Assembly: GCA_934486735.1 (NCBI GenBank)
Contig: CAKSQL010000037.1
Span: 1-22,219 of the forward strand
Direction of reading: 5' to 3'
Source: an uncultured Clostridia bacterium
GTDB taxonomy: Bacteria; Bacillota; Clostridia; UBA1381
Length of the DNA stretch: 22,219 bases
In this document: piece after piece, positions 1 to 5,904 of the stretch
Layout: each line of letters begins with the position of its first letter
Numbering within the stretch: the first letter of the stretch is position 1
Made by a program: the position numbers and the translations under genes
Notes under the pieces: generated by a model
Told to the model about the DNA's origin: nothing
What the model saw: the letters and a program-made list of their open reading frames with translations, nothing else
Databases searched by the model: none

Positions 1-20
1 GATAAGGACGGTGAGCAGTC

Positions 21-212
21 ATGACCAATATCGAATTTAGAAACATACTGACGGCAGCAGTTGCCGGAGAACATTATGCGCTTGAAATAATACTGGAACA
101 GTATTCTCCGCTTATCGACCGATATTCTGTCATTGACGGAAAGCTTGATGAGGATTTGAGACAGTATATTTTAATGCATATAGCTTTAAACATCGGTAAG
201 TTCTCTATTTAA
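21..212 (+). CDS. HTH_16-type small conjugative-transposon protein
   Basis: This 63-residue protein matches my recollection of the small helix-turn-helix proteins (HTH_16 family) carried by Firmicute conjugative transposons. The typical C-terminal signature, LIDRYS followed by GKLDEDLRQYI and an LNIGKF-like end, is visible at residues 31-61. Such proteins are thought to have a regulatory or sigma-factor-like accessory role in the element, but their exact function is not established. The ATG at 21 is preceded by an AAGGACGG-type ribosome binding site. The gene lies upstream of a serine recombinase on the same strand, which is typical of these elements. It ends at a normal TAA and looks intact. 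Confidence 0.75.
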   Translation: MTNIEFRNILTAAVAGEHYALEIILEQYSPLIDRYSVIDGKLDEDLRQYILMHIALNIGKFSI

Positions 213-588
213 CGCAGAGCAGCTCTCGTAAGAGGGCTGCTCAAACTTTTGAAAAAAATTTCTAATACCGATTAGATTATATAAAAAGCTGTTGTTCTTA
301 TAGGTGAAGACATCTCCTGATCTTTGAAAACAGAATATTGTCCGAACCGATACATTCTTCTGTTGATAGCGGCTATCCGTCTGCCCGGCAAGCAGAACCA
401 AGAGTAATAATATACGGCTTGCAACCGTATTTCGCCATGACACAACAGGAGGTATAATGATACTTCTGTAAAACGCAGCTCGGCCACAGTGAAGGCGGAG
501 AGATGAAATTTCTATGGACTCGCAAGCTACGAGCGTCGGGGAAGAAAAAATACATATAACAAAACAGCGAATAAGGAGGCGAATTCGT
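213..588 (+). other. Gene-poor leader between the HTH_16 gene and the recombinase operon
   Basis: No convincing gene of normal size is seen in these 376 bases. A hairpin follows the HTH_16 stop, with arms GAGCAGC at 217-223 and GCTGCTC at 236-242; it lacks a good T-run, so it is at most a weak terminator. Positions 370-560 contain several short start-stop reading frames, for example ATG 503 to TAA 559 (18 codons) just after a GGCGGAG motif. None has enough support to call. The segment may be an untranslated leader or a decayed coding region of the mobile element. Confidence 0.4.
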
Positions 589-741
589 TTGAAAACAAAT
601 ATTATGAGATATAGCATGCAACTTGCAATGTTAAAACAGTTATTAGTGAAAAAATTGATCACAGAAAAAGAATATAGAATTATACAGCAAAAATTAATGA
701 ATGACTATAATATTTCAAATAATATTATGTCCGAGTATTGA
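589..741 (+). CDS. SHOCT-like small protein of the mobile element
   Basis: This 50-residue protein starts at a TTG (589), chosen because a perfect AAGGAGG lies at 573-579, nine bases upstream. An in-frame ATG at 514 has no comparable site. The body, with LKQLLVKKLITEKEY and then a helix ending in MNDYNIS, has the helix-turn-helix shape of SHOCT domains: a short oligomerisation or accessory module with a conserved hydrophobic pattern around LITEEEY. Genes like this commonly sit directly upstream of serine recombinases in Clostridial integrative elements. Its TGA overlaps the -35 box of the recombinase promoter. The function is unknown; a role in recombination or its control is inference from position. 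Confidence 0.65.
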   Translation: MKTNIMRYSMQLAMLKQLLVKKLITEKEYRIIQQKLMNDYNISNNIMSEY

Positions 742-766
742 CTTTTACACACCCTTGTGTTATAAT
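738..766 (+). promoter_or_regulatory. Sigma-A promoter of the serine recombinase
   Basis: TTGACT at 738-743 and TATAAT at 761-766 are separated by 17 bases. The spacer contains an inverted repeat, ACACA (747-751) and TGTGT (756-760), which could be an operator. The -35 box overlaps the stop codon of the upstream small gene. Confidence 0.7.
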
Positions 767-810
767 ATACAATATAAAAGGAATGCAAATTATAAAAGGA
801 GGGTATTAAA

Positions 811-3123
811 TTGAGTCAGGTCGAGATAATCAAAGCAAATACCATGTTGTCCGAACGAGGAAACCGTGCTCATATTGAAAGACTAAGAGTTGCACCGTAT
901 TGTCGTGTGAGTACAGATAGCGAAGATCAGTTGAATAGTTATAAGTCTCAGGTACAACACTATACAGATTTTATAAACAATCGAAAGGATTGGGTACTTG
1001 TAGATATTTATGCTGATGAAGCAATAACTGGTACGCAGACGAAAAAACGAAATGATTTTCAACGCCTTATAAATGATTGTATGAATGGCGAAATTGATAT
1101 GGTTATTACAAAATCAATATCAAGATTTGCAAGGAATACGCTTGATACATTAAATTATGTAAGGATGTTAAAAGAAAAGAATGTAGCTGTATTTTTTGAA
1201 GAAGAAAACATAAACACTCTTACAATGGATGGCGAACTGTTATTAACAATTTTAAGTTCTGTAGCACAGCAAGAAGTTGAAAATATTTCTGCCAATGTAA
1301 AAAAAGGATTAAAAATGAAAATGCAGCGCGGAGAGCTTGTTGGCTTTCAAGGCTGTTTAGGGTATGATTATGATAAGGCTACAAAAGCAATTTCGATTAA
1401 TGAAGAAGAGGCTAAAATAGTAAAATACATCTTTGAGAGATATAATGAAGGAATCGGGTGCTATGTAATTGCACAGGAACTGGAGCATTTGGGATATAAA
1501 ACAAAAAGAGGTAGTTCCAACTGGGCTGAAAGTACAGTCATGGGTATTTTGAAAAATGAGAAATATAAAGGTGATATCAGACAAGGAAAAACTTTTACGG
1601 TAGATCCAATTTCAAAAAGAAGACTTGATAATTTTGGTGAAGAAGATCAGTTTTATATACACAATCATCACGAGGGAATAATTAGCAATGAATTGTTTGA
1701 GAGTGTACAAAAAATCATCAATAGACGCAGAAAGAGTCGAAACACATATGATGGAAAGCGAGAAACATTTACAAGAAAGTATTCGTTTAGCTGTATGTTG
1801 GAATGCGGCTTTTGTGGAAGTCATTTATCCAGACGCAGTTGGCATTCCGGAACTGAATACTATAAGGTAATCTGGCAATGCGTCACAAGCACAAAAAAAG
1901 GAAAAAAATACTGCCCGGATGCAAAAGGTATTCCAGAATCAATTATTGAGGAAGCATTTCTTGAAAGCTATAAGCTTTTGTGCTATAATAATACTGATGT
2001 TGTGGACGAAATGCTTGATCGTATTGAAATATCATTATGTTCCAATAACCCTGAAAAAGAAATATCAAATATAGAGAGACTAATTTCAAAAAACGCGGCA
2101 AAAAAACAAAAACTCTTAGATATGCGTCTGGATGACACTTTAGATAAAGACTCATTTGATATAAAATTTAATGAATTAAATGAACAATTAGATGAGTTAA
2201 ATGACAGATTGACTTCATGCAAAAACACTGAAAGCAGAGAAAAAAACATAAAAAAACGCTTAGATGATTTCAGAAAAGTTCTTGAAAAAAATGAAGTGCT
2301 GGTAGAATTCGATAGACAAGTGTTTGAAAGCATAATAGATAAAGTTATTGTTGGCGGATACGATGATGATGGAAATAAAGATCCGTCAATGTTGACATTT
2401 GTGTATAAAACAGGCTTTACCAATAGTGTTGATGCCAATAATCATAAACCGCCAAGGAAGAACCATAAAAAGAACAAGGAGCAAAATGAAAACAAATTGT
2501 CTTCCTATTCCCCTAACGAGGATGAGAAAATGTGTTCACTTAATAGTGACAACACATGTGGTGAAATGCACTTTGGGCGAAAGTCCTCTTTTTTCAAATA
2601 CTTCCGCCGCCTCGGTGTTGTCACCCTTTTTCAGCATGAGAAACGGGTCGCTGCAAAGTTCGGCTGCCGACACTTTCTCTTTCTCGGCAAGGTAATGTCC
2701 CTCGGGCAGGATTGCATAAAATCTGTCCTGCTCCAAAAAGGTCGTCTCCAAGTCCTCTCTTGCAGGCATGCGGACAAAGCCGCAGTCAACTCTTCCCTCC
2801 GAAATCCATTCCTCAATCTCGGTATAATCGCCCATCAGCAACTCATAATCTATGTTCGGGTAGTCCTTTTGAAATTCTCGGATGATATTCGGCAGCCAAT
2901 GCGTGGCAACGCTCGAAAACGTGCCTATTCTGATTATTCCGGATTCCAGTCCGTTAAGTTCGTCTGCCTGCATTTGCAGCTTGCGATATTCCTCGCAAAG
3001 GCTTTTCGCATGCGGAAACAGCTTCATTCCGTCGGAGGTGAGACGCACTCCCGACTTGCTTCGCTCCAAAATCGAAATCCGCCATTCATTTTCCAAATCG
3101 CTTATCATCCTGCTTATCGCTGA
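811..3123 (+). CDS. Large serine recombinase, 3' end fused to antisense LysR sequence
   Basis: This is a large serine recombinase (resolvase/invertase superfamily) that would catalyse site-specific excision and integration of its element. It starts at TTG 811 behind AAAGGAGG (796-803). The catalytic domain begins with PYCRVSTD, nucleophile Ser34, followed by the ITKSISRFARNT motif. The recombinase domain, a zinc ribbon (Cys pairs around CGFCG near residue 332 and CPD near 370) and a coiled coil at about 410-490 follow. The frame is 770 residues long. From about residue 583 (base 2560) it is only the reverse complement of a LysR gene, so the element-derived protein is about 580 residues, close to the usual family size. 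The last 187 residues are read-through into flanking DNA. The AT-rich composition contrasts with the chromosome downstream and fits horizontal origin. Whether the long fusion is active is unknown. Confidence 0.9.
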   Translation: MSQVEIIKANTMLSERGNRAHIERLRVAPYCRVSTDSEDQLNSYKSQVQHYTDFINNRKDWVLVDIYADEAITGTQTKKRNDFQRLINDCMNGEIDMVITKSISRFARNTLDTLNYVRMLKEKNVAVFFEEENINTLTMDGELLLTILSSVAQQEVENISANVKKGLKMKMQRGELVGFQGCLGYDYDKATKAISINEEEAKIVKYIFERYNEGIGCYVIAQELEHLGYKTKRGSSNWAESTVMGILKNEKYKGDIRQGKTFTVDPISKRRLDNFGEEDQFYIHNHHEGIISNELFESVQKIINRRRKSRNTYDGKRETFTRKYSFSCMLECGFCGSHLSRRSWHSGTEYYKVIWQCVTSTKKGKKYCPDAKGIPESIIEEAFLESYKLLCYNNTDVVDEMLDRIEISLCSNNPEKEISNIERLISKNAAKKQKLLDMRLDDTLDKDSFDIKFNELNEQLDELNDRLTSCKNTESREKNIKKRLDDFRKVLEKNEVLVEFDRQVFESIIDKVIVGGYDDDGNKDPSMLTFVYKTGFTNSVDANNHKPPRKNHKKNKEQNENKLSSYSPNEDEKMCSLNSDNTCGEMHFGRKSSFFKYFRRLGVVTLFQHEKRVAAKFGCRHFLFLGKVMSLGQDCIKSVLLQKGRLQVLSCRHADKAAVNSSLRNPFLNLGIIAHQQLIIYVRVVLLKFSDDIRQPMRGNARKRAYSDYSGFQSVKFVCLHLQLAIFLAKAFRMRKQLHSVGGETHSRLASLQNRNPPFIFQIAYHPAYR

Positions 3124-3210
3124 CTGCGAATAATTTAGTATCTCCGCCGCCTTTGTAAAACTTCCATACTCGACTGCCGTCACAAACGCCATATACTTGT
3201 TTATATCCAT
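2536..3210 (-). pseudogene. LysR-family regulator truncated by the integrative element
   Basis: Translation from ATG 3210 (behind AGGTGG, minus strand) gives MDINKYMAFV and a classic LysR winged-helix N-terminus with GSFTKAAEILNYSQSAISR. About two thirds of the substrate-binding domain follow. LysR proteins are usually about 295 residues; here the frame stops after about 224. The last residues, CVVTIK, come from the inserted element, so the end of effector subdomain II is missing. The DNA-binding domain is intact, so the product could still bind DNA, but effector control is probably lost. An upstream in-frame GTG at 3222 is a less likely start. The gene is divergent from a proB relic. Confidence 0.85.
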
Positions 3211-3231
3211 ATCAAATCCCACCTATTACTA

Positions 3232-3301
3232 TTTGTAATGTTTTTCATGATAAATATTCGCTTTTGTAAAACATAATTATATGATATACTATTATTTGTA
3301 A
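3232..3301. promoter_or_regulatory. Three TTTGTAA direct repeats in the LysR/proB-relic divergent region
   Basis: TTTGTAA occurs at 3232-3238, 3263-3269 and 3295-3301 on the plus strand, spaced 31 and 32 bases apart (about three helical turns). The set lies between the LysR start and the proB relic start and covers a TATACT-type -10 box near 3284-3289. This arrangement suits multi-site binding by the neighbouring LysR protein, which is inference. Confidence 0.4.
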
Positions 3302-3325
3302 AAAGTCAAGAGAGGATTTAAAAAA

Positions 3326-3538
3326 ATGAATTTATAGAAAAACAGAATCGTCGTTAAGGTCGGGACTTCCACTCTTACAAACGACTCCGGCAAAAATAAT
3401 CTGCTTGCATTCGACAAGCTTACATGCGTGCTTTCGGATATACAAAATCTCGGTTATGAGATTATTCTCGTGTCCTCGGGCGCTATTGCAATCGGCTCGA
3501 ATAAGCTGAATTAGCCGAAAAAATAGAATATTATCCCG
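3326..3538 (+). pseudogene. proB: Glutamate 5-kinase (proB) N-terminal relic
   Basis: Reading from ATG 3326 gives MNL, a stop, then KNRIVVKVGTSTLT, YEIILVSSGAIAIGSNKLN, another stop, PKK and a third stop. The KVGTSTLT and VSSGAIAIG motifs identify the amino-acid-kinase N-terminus of glutamate 5-kinase, the first enzyme of proline synthesis. Only about 70 of the usual 260 or more residues remain. All three in-frame stops (3335-3337, 3512-3514 and 3524-3526) are TAG. Homology ends at about 3535-3540, where a DUF4258 relic begins. The gene cannot be functional. No proA or proC is seen nearby. Confidence 0.85.
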
Positions 3539-3706
3539 AGGATTACAGAACCCCCGGCTGTTTGGTATCCGGCATGAATACTGAAAACAAACCGCTGCAC
3601 ACAGTGTCCGGATACAACGATGATATCATTTACGAAGTTACTGCCTATTATCCGGACATCGAATGAATGGAATAACGATTTCAAGACAAGGAGAGTGAAC
3701 GAATAA
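3526..3706 (+). pseudogene. DUF4258 domain remnant, 5'-truncated and frameshifted
   Basis: From 3526 the frame reads EYYPEDYRTPGCLVSG, then KPLHTVSGYNDD and YEVTAYYPDIE, ending at TGA 3664. Shifting frame by one base restores EWNNDFKTRRVNE from 3665 to a TAA at 3704-3706. That TAA overlaps the next ATG (TAATG). The pattern matches DUF4258 proteins, which often pair with a downstream YgiT-type zinc-finger gene as a toxin-antitoxin-like module. The first half of the gene is missing and one extra T (or a two-base loss) breaks the end. The recognition is from remembered family pattern. Confidence 0.7.
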
Positions 3707-3942
3707 TGCGCTGCCATTTTTGCAGAGGTACTCTAGAAAAGTCAACCACAGAATTTATAGAAAAAATTGACAACTTTGTTGTAATTATTGAAAATATTCC
3801 ATACGACAAATGCACTCAATGTATCGAAGCATATTTCTCCGATGAAGTTGCTGGAAAATTTGAGGAAATTCTTGATAGTGTACAACAAATTTCAAGTTAT
3901 CTTACAGTGACTATCATTGACTATGCAAACACCGCCGCATAG
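3706..3942 (+). CDS. YgiT/MqsA-like zinc-finger protein
   Basis: This 78-residue protein has two CxxC pairs, CHFC at residues 3-6 and CTQC at 36-39, typical of the N-terminal zinc-binding domain of MqsA/YgiT antitoxins. No C-terminal DNA-binding HTH is present, as in many short YgiT-type proteins encoded next to DUF4258 genes. Its ATG overlaps the TAA of the broken DUF4258 reading frame, indicating a former translationally coupled pair. It appears intact although its likely partner is not. It ends at TAG 3940-3942 before a shared terminator. Confidence 0.75.
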   Translation: MRCHFCRGTLEKSTTEFIEKIDNFVVIIENIPYDKCTQCIEAYFSDEVAGKFEEILDSVQQISSYLTVTIIDYANTAA

Positions 3943-3965
3943 CAATATACTTCAAAATTCACATC

Positions 3966-4003
3966 AAAAAAGCACAAAGCTTTAAAAAGCCTTGTGCTTT
4001 TTT
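3966..4003. terminator. Bidirectional terminator between the YgiT-like gene and a deacetylase
   Basis: AAAAAAGCACAA and TTGTGCTTTTTT form the arms of a stem with an A-run on one side and a T-run on the other. It serves the two convergent genes that flank it. Confidence 0.85.
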
Positions 4004-4875
4004 CATGCTCTCGGAGCTTTATCGAGCGTCCTGAAGCTATACCCCTCGCCCATCAGATATTCAATCACCTGCGGCAATGCATCAGCCGTTGTGGCTTTTG
4101 TTGCCGCATCATGCATCAGAATCACAACGTCCTCTTTTCCGTTGGTGGTCTTTTTAACGCGCTCTATCAGCTGCTCCGCCGACGGTGTTCCGCCCTCTGC
4201 GTCTCCGTTTAATGCGTTCCAGTCGCAATATCTTATCCCATTATTTTTCAAAACTTCCTTATATCTCTGTTTTGCTTCTCCGTACTTGCCTGCATTATAG
4301 CCGCCGCCCGGGAATCGGAATATTTTCGGATAATTCTCTTTTCCGACTATTCCCTTTATCAATGTGAATGTTTGATTTATTTCATTCATAAAAGCGGTCT
4401 CATCCGCATAAAGATTAGAATAGTTATGCGCATATGAATGATTTGCAATAAAATGTCCCTCCTCATACTCACGCCGCGCCATATCGGGATTTGCTTCCAA
4501 AAGACTTCCGACAGCGAAAAACGTAGCTTTCACGTTATAACGTCTCAACGTATCGAGGATTCGCGGCGTTATCGAATTTGTCGGGCCGTCGTCAAAGGTC
4601 AGATAACAGGTTTTCACTCCGTCCGGCTTATTGATTGCGGTAAGCAGGTCTGCCACCGCCTCCGGCGGCATGGGGTATACAACGTCATTGATTATCAATT
4701 CCGGCTCATCATTTTTCGCTGTGTCCGCACCTTTTTTACCTATGCGCGATACCAGCGAGACACACAAAACTGCAAAAAGCACTCCGACAACCGCAAAAAA
4801 GAACATTCTTCTGCGTTTCTGCTCGCGCCTGCGCCTTTTTATGCGTTCCGAACGTTTGTATTCATATATGTCCAT
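4003..4875 (-). CDS. Membrane-anchored NodB polysaccharide deacetylase
   Basis: This 290-residue protein has a very basic cytoplasmic N-terminus (residues 7-23), one membrane segment at about 24-42 and an extracytoplasmic NodB homology domain. The metal and catalytic motif is TFDDGP (Asp95, Asp96). The zinc histidines are in HSYAH (His146, His150), and FRFPGG follows at about 186-191. This fits a peptidoglycan or exopolysaccharide N-acetylglucosamine deacetylase acting at the cell wall, possibly contributing to lysozyme resistance; the exact substrate is inferred. The start has GGTGG upstream. It is divergent from a second, PdaA-type deacetylase with only 110 bases between their starts. Confidence 0.88.
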   Translation of the reverse strand: MDIYEYKRSERIKRRRREQKRRRMFFFAVVGVLFAVLCVSLVSRIGKKGADTAKNDEPELIINDVVYPMPPEAVADLLTAINKPDGVKTCYLTFDDGPTNSITPRILDTLRRYNVKATFFAVGSLLEANPDMARREYEEGHFIANHSYAHNYSNLYADETAFMNEINQTFTLIKGIVGKENYPKIFRFPGGGYNAGKYGEAKQRYKEVLKNNGIRYCDWNALNGDAEGGTPSAEQLIERVKKTTNGKEDVVILMHDAATKATTADALPQVIEYLMGEGYSFRTLDKAPRA

Positions 4876-4911
4876 AAAATGCCACCACCCATCGCTTTAA
4901 TTCTATAATTT

Positions 4912-4940
4912 ATTATACTACATTATCCGACAAAAATCAA
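4912..4940 (-). promoter_or_regulatory. Promoter of the membrane-anchored deacetylase
   Basis: On the minus strand, TTGATT (4940-4935) and TATAAT (4917-4912) are 17 bases apart and point toward the 4875 start. Confidence 0.65.
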
Positions 4941-4985
4941 TTAAAAATATGTTACATATTATTACAATATCAAGGAGGTAAAAAA

Positions 4986-5843
4986 ATGAAACGATTATTT
5001 CTCGTAATTTTAAGCATATCAATCCTCTGCGGCTGTTCCGCAGTGCCCGAAAGCATCTCGCCCCCGTCCGAGGAGTCGGGCTGCACCGAGCCGACTCCCG
5101 CTCCCGACCCGGTAATCACAATTGACGATATTGCAGACGAAAACTTTTCCGATATCGACAACACCGGTTTCGGCTGGGGATTCAAAAAGAACAAAAATGC
5201 CGAGCCGGATATTTTTGAAGAAACAAAGGAACTTTTCCGAAAATACAACACATTTTACATGGACGAAAACCGAGGCAAGGTCTTGTATCTGACCTTTGAC
5301 GAGGGGTACGAAAACGGCTACACCGCTCAGATTTTGGATGTCTTAAACGCCTGCGATGTTCCTGCCGCGTTTTTTGTGACCGGGCCTTATATCGAGACCG
5401 AGCGCGAACTTGTGGAGCGTATGATTTCGGAAGGACATATTGTCGGCAATCACACCGTTCACCACCCCAATCTGCCCAAGCTTTCAAGTGCCGAAAAAAT
5501 GGCTGAGGAACTTTGCTCGCTCAACGAAAAATTTCTGACGCAATACGGAGTTCCGATGAAGTATATGCGTCCGCCGGAGGGCGAGTACAGTGAGCGTCTC
5601 TTAAAAGTCGCAAACACGCTCGGCTACAAAACTATTTTGTGGAGCTTTGCGTACAAAGACTGGGACCCCAAACAGCAGCGCGGCAGCGCCTACGCTTTCA
5701 ATCAGGTTACTCCATATCTTCACGATGGTGCAATTCTGCTTTTGCATGCGGTATCAAAGGACAATGCCGATGCACTTGAAGACATCATAAACTATGCAAA
5801 AAATCTCGGATATGAATTTAAGAGTCTGGACAATTTAATATAA
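4986..5843 (+). CDS. pdaA: PdaA-like polysaccharide deacetylase lipoprotein
   Basis: This 285-residue protein has a lipoprotein signal peptide, with lipobox LCGC and lipidated Cys17, followed by a Pro/Ser/Glu-rich linker. Its NodB domain carries LTFDEGYENGYT (residues 102-113), the PdaA variant in which the second Asp of TFDDG is Glu. The zinc histidines are His156 and His160 in NHTVHH, and MRPPEGEYS follows. PdaA proteins deacetylate N-acetylmuramic acid on the way to muramic delta-lactam in spore cortex, so a sporulation role is plausible. The GAGGT-type site AAGGAGGT (4973-4980) precedes ATG 4986. A strong terminator follows. Confidence 0.88.
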   Translation: MKRLFLVILSISILCGCSAVPESISPPSEESGCTEPTPAPDPVITIDDIADENFSDIDNTGFGWGFKKNKNAEPDIFEETKELFRKYNTFYMDENRGKVLYLTFDEGYENGYTAQILDVLNACDVPAAFFVTGPYIETERELVERMISEGHIVGNHTVHHPNLPKLSSAEKMAEELCSLNEKFLTQYGVPMKYMRPPEGEYSERLLKVANTLGYKTILWSFAYKDWDPKQQRGSAYAFNQVTPYLHDGAILLLHAVSKDNADALEDIINYAKNLGYEFKSLDNLI

Positions 5844-5851
5844 TTTCCGCG

Positions 5852-5889
5852 AAAAATCCCCTCGCACTTACCGGCGTGAGGGGATTTTT
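5852..5889. terminator. Bidirectional terminator after pdaA
   Basis: AAAAATCCCCTC and GAGGGGATTTTT form a long stem around a short loop, placed between pdaA and the convergent DUF4091 gene. Confidence 0.9.
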
Positions 5890-5904
5890 GTAATACTTTT
5901 ATTT

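Larger units (their letters stand above)
1..2560 (+). mobile_element. Right end of a serine-recombinase integrative element (left end off window)
   Basis: The HTH_16 gene, SHOCT-like gene and recombinase form the end module of a Clostridial conjugative or mobilizable element. The right boundary is placed near 2551-2562, where LysR homology on the minus strand stops abruptly (after the residues VHFTT) and the recombinase frame continues on the other strand. The exact attachment core cannot be fixed without the empty site. The left end, and the missing 3' part of the LysR gene, should lie beyond base 1. Confidence 0.65.

Noticed and set aside
186..662. 158-codon open frame on the minus strand over the leader
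   Set aside because: It has no ribosome binding site and no recognisable protein pattern, and it lies opposite the SHOCT-like gene.
2560..3123. C-terminal 187 residues of the recombinase frame as a real domain
   Set aside because: They are the exact antisense of a clear LysR gene and show no domain pattern of their own.
3326..3538. TAG read as an amino acid in the proB region
   Set aside because: All three stops are TAG, but TAG also ends the YgiT-like gene and the coiled-coil gene here, and the relic is truncated, so ordinary decay is simpler.
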